From Curtobacterium pusillum (GTDB taxonomy: Bacteria; Actinomycetota; Actinomycetes; Actinomycetales; Microbacteriaceae), in the NCBI GenBank assembly GCA_002025645.1, contig CP018783.1, positions 248,001 to 312,000 of the forward strand: 64,000 nucleotides of DNA, written 5' to 3'. Positions 49,392-57,390 of this stretch are shown here, one piece after another. Below the pieces are notes generated by a model, which had not been told where the DNA came from, ran no database searches, and was given only the letters and a program-made list of their open reading frames with translations. Made by a program: the position numbers and the translations under genes. Every line of letters begins with the position of its first letter. Position 1 is the stretch's first letter.

Positions 49392-51269
49392 ATGGCACGG
49401 TCGTCGCAGGGGACGCTCGTCCGTACGCGCCTCGTCGTGGTGTCCGTGGCGGGGGCCGCTGCGCTCGTCCTGTCCTGGTCGGGCTCCGGTGAGGTCGTGC
49501 CGCTGCTGTTGACCGTGACGGCCCTCGCCGCTGCGCTCGTCGCTGCCGTCTCGATGGTCCGGGAGATGGCGCACGGACGTCTCGGCGTCGACCTGCTGGC
49601 GGTGACGGCGATCGCCGCCACCCTCGCGGTCGGCGAGTGGCTGGCGGCGTTCGTCGTCGTCCTCATGCTCATCGGGGGAGAGGCGCTCGAGGCGCACGCC
49701 CAGCGGCGGGCCACGAGCCAGCTGTCGCGACTGCTCTCCGACGCCCCGAAGACGGCGCACCGGACGGCGGGCGAGGCCGTCGTGGACGTCCCGGTCGCCG
49801 AGGTCGCGGTGGGGGACGTGCTCGTCGTCCGGCCGTACGAGGTGGTGCCCGTCGACGGCGTGCTGGTGTCGGGCACGGCGACGTTCGACGAGTCGAGACT
49901 GACCGGGGAGAGTGTGCCGGTGGGCGTGTCCGCGGGGGCGACGGTCCCGAGCGGCGCGGTCAACGGTGCAGCAGCGGTACTGCTGCGGGCGAGCAGACCG
50001 GCAGCAGGGAGCGAGTACCAGCAGATCGTCGCGCTCGTCTCCGGGGCGATGTCCTCGCGGTCGCCGATGGTCCGGCTCGCCGACCGGTACGCGCCGTGGT
50101 TCACGGCCTTCGCCGTCGTCCTCGGCGGTGTGGCCTGGTGGTTCGCCGGGGATCCGCGACGGTTCGCCGAGGTCCTGGTGCTCGCCACCCCGTGCCCGAT
50201 GCTGATCGCTGCCCCGGTGGCGTTCCTCGGCGGGATCGGGCGCGCTGCACGGGCCGACGTCGTGGTCAAGGACGCGTCGGTGCTCGAACGGCTGGCGGCG
50301 GTACGCACGGTCGTGTTCGACAAGACCGGCACCCTCACACTCGGCCGTCCGACACTGGAACACGTCGTCACCGTGTCCGACGGCCCGGACCGGCGCCGGG
50401 TCCTGCAGCTCGCCGCCAGCGCGGAGCAGTACTCGTCCCACACGCTCGCCGACTCGATCGTGGCGGCGGCACGGGCCGAGGGCATCGCGCCCAGCGGTGC
50501 CAGGAACGCGGTCGAGTCCGAATCGGACGGCGTCGCAGCCCAGGTCGGCGGACACGAGGTCGCCGTCGGGACGCTCGCATTCGCCCGGCGGCGTGCTCCG
50601 GAGGCCGAGCCGCACGACGTCCCCGGGGGACGTGTCGTGTCCTACGTGCTCGTCGACGGGCGGCCTGCCGGTGCGCTCGTGCTCCGTGACCCGATCCGGC
50701 CCGAAGCGAGGGCGACGGTCGCCGAGCTCCGGCAGCTGGGGGTCACCGACGTCGTGATGCTCACGGGCGATGCGCTCGCGACCGCGGACGCGGTGGCCGC
50801 GGACGTCGGTGTCGCCGTGCTCCGAGCCGAGTGCCGCCCGGGCGACAAGGTGTCCTCGGTGCGTTCGCTCACGAGGCGGCCCGTCCTGATGATCGGCGAC
50901 GGGGTGAACGACGCGCCGGTCCTCGCCGTCGCCGACGTCGGGGTGGCGATGGGCGCCCGCGGTGCGTCCGCCGCGAGCGACACCGCCGATGCCGTGATCC
51001 TCGTCGAGTCGGTCGAACGCGTTGCGGTCGCGGTCCGCATCGGCCGCGAGACCGTCCGGATCGCGCGACAGAGCATCTGGATCGGCATGGGAGCATCGGT
51101 CGGGCTCATGCTCGTCGCCTCGACGGGCGTCGTTCCCGCCGTGGTCGGCGCCCTGCTGCAGGAAGTCGTCGACGTCGTCACGATCGTTGCGTCGCTCCGT
51201 GCCACCTCTGGCCCGGGCGCTGCCAGGGACCGCGGCGGTCCGGTCAGTCGGCCGGCACCGGCACGATGA
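49392..51269 (+). CDS. Heavy-metal translocating P-type ATPase (P1B)
   Basis: A 625-residue P1B-type ATPase. It has the membrane CPx motif in ATPCPML, the phosphatase motif DESRLTGESVP, the phosphorylation site FDKTGTLTLG and the hinge MIGDGVNDAPVL. No N-terminal metal-binding (HMA) domain is present, and the third intramembrane residue after CP is Met, not Cys or His, so the metal (Co, Zn, Cu or Ni, as in CtpD-type pumps) cannot be named. Start ATG 49392 with GGAGG. Box 7 is upstream; its end overlaps the convergent stress protein gene by 26 bases. Confidence 0.9.
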   Translation: MARSSQGTLVRTRLVVVSVAGAAALVLSWSGSGEVVPLLLTVTALAAALVAAVSMVREMAHGRLGVDLLAVTAIAATLAVGEWLAAFVVVLMLIGGEALEAHAQRRATSQLSRLLSDAPKTAHRTAGEAVVDVPVAEVAVGDVLVVRPYEVVPVDGVLVSGTATFDESRLTGESVPVGVSAGATVPSGAVNGAAAVLLRASRPAAGSEYQQIVALVSGAMSSRSPMVRLADRYAPWFTAFAVVLGGVAWWFAGDPRRFAEVLVLATPCPMLIAAPVAFLGGIGRAARADVVVKDASVLERLAAVRTVVFDKTGTLTLGRPTLEHVVTVSDGPDRRRVLQLAASAEQYSSHTLADSIVAAARAEGIAPSGARNAVESESDGVAAQVGGHEVAVGTLAFARRRAPEAEPHDVPGGRVVSYVLVDGRPAGALVLRDPIRPEARATVAELRQLGVTDVVMLTGDALATADAVAADVGVAVLRAECRPGDKVSSVRSLTRRPVLMIGDGVNDAPVLAVADVGVAMGARGASAASDTADAVILVESVERVAVAVRIGRETVRIARQSIWIGMGASVGLMLVASTGVVPAVVGALLQEVVDVVTIVASLRATSGPGAARDRGGPVSRPAPAR

Positions 51270-52074
51270 CGACCGGCGTCTTCGACCGGTGCATCGCTTC
51301 GCGTGCGACGGACCCGAAGAGCTCGCCGCCGATCGTGGTCCGGTGCCGTCGCCCGACGACGACCAGGGACGCCTCGACACCGGCCTTCGCGAGCGCTGCA
51401 CCGGCATCGCCCTCCCAGAGGGTGGAGCGGACGGAGACGGTCGGTTCACGCCGCGCGGCCTCGCGTTCGGCCGCGCCGAGCACCAGGCGCGCGGATTGTT
51501 CGTCGGCGCTCGACGCGTCCTCGAGCAACGCGATCGGACGCGCGGCGGCGGGTGCCGTCGCCCGCCACGCGTGCACGAGTCGGACCGAGCGCCCGGTCCG
51601 CCGGGCTTCGTGCAGCGCGAACGAGAGCGCGGCCTCGGCGGTGTCGGCGTCGATGCCGACGACGATCGGACCGGTGCCGAAGGTCCAGTCGTCCGGCACG
51701 ACGACGGTGGGCACGGGTGCCCTGGTCGCGATGCGCTCCGGCAGCGACGCCGTCAGCGCGGAGCGGACCCGGCGCGCCCGGTGCGCTCCGATGACCAGGA
51801 GGTCGGCGTCAGCCGTGTCGTCCACGAGAGCGTCGGCGGCGAAGCCGCGTTCGACGGAGGTCTCGACGACGGTCCCCGGGGCGGTCCCGCGGACGAACGC
51901 CGTGGCCTCGGCGAGGCGCTCGCGCACGACGAACACATCGGTGTCGCCCGTCTCGAGCGCGTGCACGATCCGGACCCGCGCCGGATGGTCGCCGGCGCGG
52001 TTCGCCGCCCACCGCAGTGCCGTCCAGCTGGCCTGGGACGTGTCGAGACCGATGAGGATCCGTTCAACGGACAT
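51244..52074 (-). CDS. Universal stress protein, two tandem domains
   Basis: A 276-residue protein. Domain one: VERILIGLDTSQASWTALRW and LLVIGAHRARRVRSALTA with PTVVVPDDW. Domain two: GPIVVGIDADTAEAALSFAL and SLVVVGRRHRTTIGGE with FGSVAREAMHRSKTPVVIVP. It is closest in layout to the protein at 53228, so the two are probably duplicates flanking the SDR gene. Start ATG 52074 has AGGAGAG. Two DosR-like boxes lie 100 and 132 bases upstream, shared with the divergent SDR gene. Confidence 0.9.
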   Translation of the reverse strand: MSVERILIGLDTSQASWTALRWAANRAGDHPARVRIVHALETGDTDVFVVRERLAEATAFVRGTAPGTVVETSVERGFAADALVDDTADADLLVIGAHRARRVRSALTASLPERIATRAPVPTVVVPDDWTFGTGPIVVGIDADTAEAALSFALHEARRTGRSVRLVHAWRATAPAAARPIALLEDASSADEQSARLVLGAAEREAARREPTVSVRSTLWEGDAGAALAKAGVEASLVVVGRRHRTTIGGELFGSVAREAMHRSKTPVVIVPVPAD

Positions 52075-52173
52075 GGTGCTCTCCTGCTCCTCCAGGACCG
52101 CGCGCACGCGGCGTGCGGTCGTCGCGCGTTCAGCGCGCGAGGCGACGCTAACCGGCGGGCGTGCGGTCGAGGA

Positions 52174-52187
52174 GGGCCGAACGTCCC
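52174..52187. promoter_or_regulatory. DosR-like box 8
   Basis: GGGCCGAACGTCCC, one mismatch, 100 bases upstream of the stress protein start at 52074. Confidence 0.6.
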
Positions 52188-52205
52188 GCGGAACGGTGAC
52201 GTCCC

Positions 52206-52219
52206 GGGGCGAAGGACCC
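52206..52219. promoter_or_regulatory. DosR-like box 9
   Basis: GGGGCGAAGGACCC, two mismatches, 32 bases from box 8 (about three helical turns) and 129 bases before the SDR start at 52348. Confidence 0.55.
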
Positions 52220-52347
52220 TGGCGCGGCCCTGACTCCGGCGCTGAGGTGGAGAACGGCCGGACACCCCGGTCGAGCGGGCCGTCGTGCCTCGCCGGGCTC
52301 ATCGCCCGTGAGGACCGACCTGCCCCACACGAGCGACGGGAACCACC

Positions 52348-53130
52348 ATGGACGAGACGACGAGCGGGACCACGGCAACACCGACGGCGGGACGCTTCGC
52401 CGGGCGGACCGTGATCGTCACGGGCGCCGGGGCCGGCATCGGCCGGGCCACGGCCGAACGGTTGCTCGCGGAGGGCGCCCGGGTCGTCGGCGTCGACCTG
52501 TTGGCCGATCGGTTGGACGACCTGGTCGCCCGCGCCCGATCGGATCGGCTCGTCGCCGTCGCGGGGGACCTCGCCGACCGACCGGTGATCGACCGGATCG
52601 TGGAGGCGGCGGCCGGACGGATCGACGGGCTCGCCGACGTCGCCGGCATCATGGACGGGTTCGTCCCGACCGCCGAGCTCGACGACGACGTCTGGGACCG
52701 TGTCCTCGCCGTCAACCTGACGGCGGTCATGCGGCTCACCCGAGCGGTGCTGCCGACGATGATCCGCGCCGGTTCGGGGAGCATCGTCACCGTTTCATCC
52801 GAGGCCGGACTGCGCGGCTCCGCGGCGGGGACCGCCTACACGACGTCGAAGCACGCGGTGAACGGCTTCACACTGAGCACGGCGTTCTTCTACGCTCCCG
52901 CCGGTGTCCGGTGCAACGCGGTCGCGCCGGGAGCGGTGGCGACGAGCATCCAGGCGCCGTTCCGGTCGCAGTACGCTGGCGAACGGCTCGGGCCGTACCT
53001 GCAGACGAACGTGCCGCCGATCGCCACGGCGCAGCAGCTCGCCGCGGCGATCACGTGGTTGCTGAGCGACGACTCGGCCAACGTGACCGGAACGGTGCTG
53101 CCGTCGGACGGCGGGTGGTCCGCGATCTGA
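52348..53130 (+). CDS. Short-chain dehydrogenase/reductase
   Basis: A 260-residue classical SDR. The NAD(P) motif is VTGAGAGIGRATAE, the structural ADVAGI stands for the family NAGI (first Asn replaced), the catalytic triad is Ser in VTVSSEAGLRG and Tyr-Lys in YTTSKHAV, and GG near the end (LPSDGGWSAI) is usual. Substrate unknown. Start ATG 52348 with a GGGAA ribosome site. Divergent from a stress protein gene over two DosR-like boxes; it may supply redox balance in low oxygen with the island alcohol dehydrogenase. Confidence 0.9.
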   Translation: MDETTSGTTATPTAGRFAGRTVIVTGAGAGIGRATAERLLAEGARVVGVDLLADRLDDLVARARSDRLVAVAGDLADRPVIDRIVEAAAGRIDGLADVAGIMDGFVPTAELDDDVWDRVLAVNLTAVMRLTRAVLPTMIRAGSGSIVTVSSEAGLRGSAAGTAYTTSKHAVNGFTLSTAFFYAPAGVRCNAVAPGAVATSIQAPFRSQYAGERLGPYLQTNVPPIATAQQLAAAITWLLSDDSANVTGTVLPSDGGWSAI

Positions 53131-53141
53131 CGCGGTCCGCA

Positions 53142-53155
53142 GGGACCTTCGGCTC
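53142..53155. promoter_or_regulatory. DosR-like box 10
   Basis: GGGACCTTCGGCTC, one mismatch in reverse orientation, 73 bases before the stress protein gene at 53228. Confidence 0.6.
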
Positions 53156-53227
53156 TCGGCGACGCGGCGCGGCGGACGTAGCGTCACGACGACGGGCGAC
53201 CGCCCGTCGGACCGGACGGAGCGGAAC

Positions 53228-54070
53228 ATGCACGAAGACGTCGAACGGATCACGATCGGCCTGGACGACACCGAGGCGAGCTGGACCGCGCTCCGGTGGG
53301 TGGCCGAGCGCGCCGCCCGGCACGCCTGCCGCGTCCGCATCGTGCGCGCGGTCGACCCGCTCGAGCCCGAGGAGGGCTGGACCCACCACCGGCTCGTAGC
53401 GGGACGCTCCCTCGTGCTGCAGTCGGCGCCGGGGACCGAGGTCGAGCTCAGCGCGCCGCCGGCGCCGATCGTCGATGCGCTCGTCGACGCCGCACGGCCG
53501 GACGACCTCCTCGTCGTCGGCAGCCACCGTCGTCGTCGCCTGCAGTCCGCGCTCACCGGGCTCCTGCCCGACCGGATCGCCGGGGCGTCGCACGTCCCGA
53601 CCGTCATCGTCCCGGACGACTGGCCGAGTGGCCAGCTCGACGCCGACGTCGTACTCGCCGTGGACGCGGACACCGCGCCCGAGGTCGTCGACTTCGCGAT
53701 CACCGAGGCCGGTCGGCACGGTGCGGTGCTCCGCGTGGTGCACACGTGGCAGGAGTCCGCGCCGGTCGGGCCGCCCGTGGTCGCCGCCGTGGTGGAGTCG
53801 CCGGTCGTCGAACGGGCGGCCGCACAGGCCGTGCTCGACGAGGTAGCGACCCGCATCGCTGCCGCCTCGCCGGCGCTGATCGTCCGTACTGAGCTGCTCC
53901 GCGGCGCCCCGGGAGGGACGGTCGCGGTGGCGGCGGAACACCACGGGCTGGTGGTCGTGGGGCGTCGGCACCGGTCCACCTTCGGCGGCGAGGTCCTGGG
54001 ATCGGTCGCGCAGGACCTGATGGCGGAGTCGACGACGGCGCTGTGCGTCGTCCCGCTCGAGCAGGGCTGA
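53228..54070 (+). CDS. Universal stress protein, two tandem domains
   Basis: A 280-residue protein. Domain one: ERITIGLDDTEASWTALRWV and DLLVVGSHRRRRLQSALTG with PTVIVPDDW. Domain two: DVVLAVDADTAPEVVDFAIT and GLVVVGRRHRSTFGGE with LGSVAQDLM. Near-duplicate in layout of the protein at 51244. Start ATG 53228 with GGAGCGG. Its own DosR-like box is 73 bases upstream. Convergent with the BON gene at 54077, six bases apart. Confidence 0.9.
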   Translation: MHEDVERITIGLDDTEASWTALRWVAERAARHACRVRIVRAVDPLEPEEGWTHHRLVAGRSLVLQSAPGTEVELSAPPAPIVDALVDAARPDDLLVVGSHRRRRLQSALTGLLPDRIAGASHVPTVIVPDDWPSGQLDADVVLAVDADTAPEVVDFAITEAGRHGAVLRVVHTWQESAPVGPPVVAAVVESPVVERAAAQAVLDEVATRIAAASPALIVRTELLRGAPGGTVAVAAEHHGLVVVGRRHRSTFGGEVLGSVAQDLMAESTTALCVVPLEQG

Positions 54071-54076
54071 CGCCGA

Positions 54077-54544
54077 TCAGCCGATGACCGGGGCGACCGT
54101 CAGCTGGTCGATGACGAAGTGCACACCGCTGCACCGGGCAGCGGCGGCGTGGACCGCGCGGCGCTCCGCCACGGAGGCGACGGACCCGGCGAGGGTCACG
54201 ACGTGGTCGAGGACACGGACGGCGACGGCGGTCCGCGGTGCGACCAGCGCGATCGCGCGTGCGACCCGGGCCCCGACGTCCGCGTCGGTCTCCTCGGGGT
54301 CGCAGACGTACGCACGGACGACGATCCGGTTCTCGATCGCGTGCATCGGCGCGCACTGTTCCGCGAGTCCGACGGCAGTCACCCGGTCGCTGTGGCAGCC
54401 GACGTCGCCGGTGAGCACGACGCGACCGTTCCGCAGCGCGACGTCGAGGGAGCTGGCATCGAGGGAGCGTTCGGCTGCCCAGGCTCGGAGGATCCGATCA
54501 CGGGCGGTCAGCGGTGCGACGTGGCGGTCTGCGCGGGTGTCCAT
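54077..54544 (-). CDS. BON-domain protein, two domains
   Basis: A 155-residue protein with two BON domains: RILRAWAAERSLDASSLDVA with GRVVLTGDVGCHSDRV, and VGARVARAIALVAPRTAVAV with HVVTLAGSVASVAERRAVHA. No signal peptide. Third BON protein of the island. Start ATG 54544 with GAGGATGG. A weak DosR-like box lies 36 bases upstream, followed by a family 1 palindrome that separates it from the next transcript. Confidence 0.82.
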   Translation of the reverse strand: MDTRADRHVAPLTARDRILRAWAAERSLDASSLDVALRNGRVVLTGDVGCHSDRVTAVGLAEQCAPMHAIENRIVVRAYVCDPEETDADVGARVARAIALVAPRTAVAVRVLDHVVTLAGSVASVAERRAVHAAAARCSGVHFVIDQLTVAPVIG

Positions 54545-54579
54545 GCGGCCATCCTCGTGGTCGCCCGGCTGCCCACCGA

Positions 54580-54593
54580 GTGGCCAAGGTCCC
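54580..54593. promoter_or_regulatory. DosR-like box 11, weak
   Basis: GTGGCCAAGGTCCC, three mismatches but in the expected place, 36 bases upstream of the BON gene. Confidence 0.4.
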
Positions 54594-54627
54594 GCCGCCT
54601 CGCCATGGTCGTCGACGCACGCCGACG

Positions 54628-54673
54628 ACGGACGGGAGGCGCGGTGCGGGCCCGCACCGCGCCTCCCGTCCGT
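54628..54673. terminator. Family 1 palindrome, perfect 46 bases
   Basis: Two 23-base arms with no loop; the core GGGAGGCGCGGTGCGGG is the same as at 49197. Lies 27 bases after the PNPOx-like gene that ends at 54700 on the minus strand, so a likely terminator of that operon. Confidence 0.75.
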
Positions 54674-54699
54674 CCTGCTGGTCGCGTCACGGACGCGAC

Positions 54700-55137
54700 T
54701 CACGGGGCGGCCTGGTCGAACAGCCGTCCCGTGATCGAGGTGGGCTCCAGGACGACCGTGGCACGCTTCGGGGTGGCGAGCATCGACCGCAGCCGCTGGG
54801 CGGTGACGTTGCGCGTGTCCGGCAGGTGCGCGGTGCCCTTCGCGACGACGCTCCAGGCGGTCCAGCCGTCGTGTTCGTCGGCTTCCATCACGATCTCGCG
54901 GCCGGCGTGCACGGCGTCGAGGATGACGGTGCTCGACGTGGCGAACACGAGCCGACGGTCCTCGGCCACGTAGTTGACCGGGATCACCTCGAGCGATTCC
55001 TCGGTGCGGAACGCGACGCGCGCGGTCCGGGAGCGGTGCAGCCGTTCCCAGCACTGGTCGGCGTCGAGTCGGACCACGAGTTCGTCGTCCGGCACCCGGT
55101 CCGGTGGCGTGGTGGGTGTCGACGGTGGCGTGGTCAT
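54700..55137 (-). CDS. Pyridoxamine 5'-phosphate oxidase-like flavin protein
   Basis: A 145-residue PNPOx-fold protein. LDADQCWERLHRSRTARVAF, VIPVNYVAEDRRLVFATSS and WTAWSVVAKGTAHLPD are the standard blocks of the small flavin/F420-binding group. DosR regulons of mycobacteria contain similar proteins (Rv2004c region, Rv3131 type is different). Reaction unknown. Its start overlaps the next PNPOx-like gene by four bases. It is last of the operon led by the alcohol dehydrogenase. Confidence 0.82.
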   Translation of the reverse strand: MTTPPSTPTTPPDRVPDDELVVRLDADQCWERLHRSRTARVAFRTEESLEVIPVNYVAEDRRLVFATSSTVILDAVHAGREIVMEADEHDGWTAWSVVAKGTAHLPDTRNVTAQRLRSMLATPKRATVVLEPTSITGRLFDQAAP

Positions 55138-55526
55138 GCGGCGACCGCCGGTCGTGTCGGCTGCTGACGGGAGTCAGGGGCGAAGACGATGCCGCTGACC
55201 TCGGTGACCTCGAGCACCATGCGCCGCGAGGCCGGGTCGAAGCCGGGACGGGGCACGGTGGTCACCGGTCCCGTGCCGACGACGACGATGACGTTCCACC
55301 CGCCACCGCGGCCCTGGTCGCCGATCTCGAGGAGCGCAGCCTCGCGTCCGCACACCGTCCCACCGAGGTCGACGGTGATGCGCGCGCGACGACGGTCGAC
55401 CGTGACGACCGTCACGGCGGAGACCCGGCCGTGCACCAACCGAGCTGAAGCGGTCCTCGCCAGGAGGGCCCAGCACTCCCCGGGGTCGAGGGATCGGTCG
55501 ACGGAACCGAGAGTGGCGGTGGTCAT
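55134..55526 (-). CDS. Pyridoxamine 5'-phosphate oxidase-like protein, divergent paralogue
   Basis: A 130-residue protein similar in layout to the one encoded at 54700: SLDPGECWALLARTASARLV, then a shortened middle (VVTVDRRRARITVDLGGTVC), GGGWNVIVVVGTGPVTTVP and MVLEVTEVSGIVFAPDSR. The block after the first helix is more divergent, so flavin binding is not sure. Start ATG 55526 overlaps the alcohol dehydrogenase stop. The two may form a heterodimer. Confidence 0.7.
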   Translation of the reverse strand: MTTATLGSVDRSLDPGECWALLARTASARLVHGRVSAVTVVTVDRRRARITVDLGGTVCGREAALLEIGDQGRGGGWNVIVVVGTGPVTTVPRPGFDPASRRMVLEVTEVSGIVFAPDSRQQPTRPAVAA

Positions 55527-56587
55527 CGCCCGACCCGCTCGTCCGGTCCGAGCACGACGGCCTCGCGTTCGACGGCCGGCAACTCGAACACGATGCGTGC
55601 TGGCACACGTCCCGCGAGGACGTCCGCCATCGCTTCGTTCACGTCGGCCAGCGGACGACGGACGGAGACGACACGGGTTCGACCGGCCGCGTGCAGTGCG
55701 AACACCTCGGCGAGGTCCTGCCGCGTGCCGACGATCGACCCGATGATCGAGATGCCCTTGAGGACGGTGTCGAAGATCGGGATCGACATCGTCCCGTCCG
55801 CCGGCAGCGCCACGCAGACGAGTCGACCGCCGCGCTTCAGGGACGCGAAGGCCTGCTCGAACACCGCGGCGGACGCGGCCAGCACGACGGCGACGTCGGC
55901 ACCGCCGAGCTCCTGCACCTGCGCCGCGGCGTCGCCGGACGATGCATCGACGGTGTGGTCGGCGCCGAGGTCCCGCGCGAGTCGGAGCTTCTCGGGTTCG
56001 ACGTCGACCCCGATCACGTCGGCACCGACGACCCGGGCGTACTGCACCGCGAGGTGTCCGAGGCCGCCGACGCCGAAGACGGCGACGGTCTCGGCCGGAA
56101 CGACGTGTGCAACCTTGAGCGCCTTGTACGTGGTCACGCCGGCGCAGGTGAGCGGTGCCGCGTCCCACGGGTCGACCCCGGCGGGCACCGGCACCGCGAA
56201 CTTCGCGTCCGCCACCGCGAACTGGGCAAAGGCGCCGTCGATCGAGTAGCCGGTGTTCTGCTGCTGCTCGCACAGCGTCTCGCGGCCGTCGATGCAGTAG
56301 CGGCAGGCGCCGCACGCGTGCCCCAGCCAGGGGAGCGCGACCCGCTCGCCGACCCTCCGCTCGGTGACGTCGGGCCCGACCGCCTCGACGATGCCGACAC
56401 CCTCGTGCCCGGGGACGAACGGCGGGGTCGGGCGGACCGGCCAGTCGCCGTGCGCCGCGTGGATGTCGGTGTGACAGAGCCCCGATGCCTCGATCCGGAC
56501 GAGCACCTGCCCTGGTCCGGGATCCGGGAGTGGTCGGTCCTCGACGACGAGGGGCTGCCCGAGTGCGTGGACGACTGCTGCCTGCAT
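55523..56587 (-). CDS. adhP: Zinc-dependent alcohol dehydrogenase
   Basis: A 354-residue medium-chain alcohol dehydrogenase. Catalytic zinc ligands lie in GLCHTDIHAAHGDWP and PGHEGVGIVE; the structural zinc has four cysteines in HACGACRYCIDGRETLCE. The NAD site is VFGVGGLGHLAVQYA. The arrangement is that of AdhP/AdhA ethanol-type enzymes, interconverting primary alcohol and aldehyde, useful for NADH re-oxidation in low oxygen. Start ATG 56587. First of an operon with the two PNPOx-like genes. A DosR-like box is 97 bases upstream. Confidence 0.92.
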   Translation of the reverse strand: MQAAVVHALGQPLVVEDRPLPDPGPGQVLVRIEASGLCHTDIHAAHGDWPVRPTPPFVPGHEGVGIVEAVGPDVTERRVGERVALPWLGHACGACRYCIDGRETLCEQQQNTGYSIDGAFAQFAVADAKFAVPVPAGVDPWDAAPLTCAGVTTYKALKVAHVVPAETVAVFGVGGLGHLAVQYARVVGADVIGVDVEPEKLRLARDLGADHTVDASSGDAAAQVQELGGADVAVVLAASAAVFEQAFASLKRGGRLVCVALPADGTMSIPIFDTVLKGISIIGSIVGTRQDLAEVFALHAAGRTRVVSVRRPLADVNEAMADVLAGRVPARIVFELPAVEREAVVLGPDERVGR

Positions 56588-56652
56588 GGTCGGCCTTTCC
56601 GGTGGGTGCGGGACGAGACGACCTGTCCCTCGTCGTGTCGACGCCCGCACGG

Positions 56653-57306
56653 TCACGATGTCGGTGCCGTCGCAGGACGGGCAGGGTCGGAGGTCCCGTC
56701 GACGATCTGCCGGGAGGTCGTCAGCGCCGCCACGACCGCGAGCCCGCGCGTCACCGGCGAGCGGTCCGTGACGCAGTCCGACGACAGCCAGACCACGCGA
56801 TCCGTGCCACCGCTGACCAGCCGGTCGCCGCGGCTGACACGCAGGACGCCGCCGGGCAGGAGAGCCGCGACGGCTCGGACGTAGCGCAGCGTACCCGCCG
56901 TCACGGGCCCGCACAGACCGAGCAGGACGGTCTCGTCGGCGATCAGCGCCGCGGCGAGGTGCAGGGTCGCGAGTTCGAGGGGGAACCCGGTGTCGACGAC
57001 GATTTCGGTGCGGACCAGCGTGGACCGGACCGAGCCGGCCGGGATCGCCGCAGCGTGCGCTGCCACGTCGTGCAGGACGCGATCGCACCGGGAGGGGAGG
57101 TCACCGCCGCCGATCTGCTCCTCGTGCGACCGAGGGTCCTGCGGGCCGTCGGCGAGGGCGTGTCGGCTGGTCCCACCGACCGCGATGCCGCTGCACTCCG
57201 CGAGCAGTCGAGCCCGATCGGCGGTGCTGAGGGCCGACCAGGCGGCTCGCGATGCGGCGCGCTGTCCTGCGGCGGTCGTCGTGGTGCGGTCGAGCGTCGT
57301 GGTCAT
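56653..57306 (-). CDS. Aldehyde-dehydrogenase-like truncated protein
   Basis: A 217-residue protein. AWSALSTADRARLLAECSGI (about residue 20) is like the N-terminal W-x-x-L-x-x-x-x-R segment of aldehyde dehydrogenases, and TGFPLELATLHLAAALIADE with AALLPGGVLRVSRGD like their cofactor domain. No catalytic cysteine or the second half is present. Same type as the protein at 44976. Start ATG 57306 with GAGGGG. Box 13 is 65 bases upstream, and box 12, serving the alcohol dehydrogenase, lies inside its end. It may be a non-catalytic partner or a decaying gene. Confidence 0.55.
   Translation of the reverse strand: MTTTLDRTTTTAAGQRAASRAAWSALSTADRARLLAECSGIAVGGTSRHALADGPQDPRSHEEQIGGGDLPSRCDRVLHDVAAHAAAIPAGSVRSTLVRTEIVVDTGFPLELATLHLAAALIADETVLLGLCGPVTAGTLRYVRAVAALLPGGVLRVSRGDRLVSGGTDRVVWLSSDCVTDRSPVTRGLAVVAALTTSRQIVDGTSDPARPATAPTS
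56684..56697. promoter_or_regulatory. DosR-like box 12
   Basis: GGGTCGGAGGTCCC, two mismatches, 97 bases upstream of the alcohol dehydrogenase start. Confidence 0.5.
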
Positions 57307-57370
57307 CGGCAAGGTCCCCTCGGCGGGTCAGCGAGGTGATCACGATCCCCGCTGGGACGTCGTCGTGGCA

Positions 57371-57384
57371 GGGCCGATGGTCCC
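57371..57384. promoter_or_regulatory. DosR-like box 13
   Basis: GGGCCGATGGTCCC, one mismatch, 65 bases upstream of the aldehyde-dehydrogenase-like gene, directly after the response regulator stop. Confidence 0.6.
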
Positions 57385-57390
57385 GTGGCG

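Noticed and set aside
57307-57318. CAAGGTCCCC as another DosR-like box
   Set aside because: Only half of the motif matches, and it lies in the ribosome site of the aldehyde-dehydrogenase-like gene.
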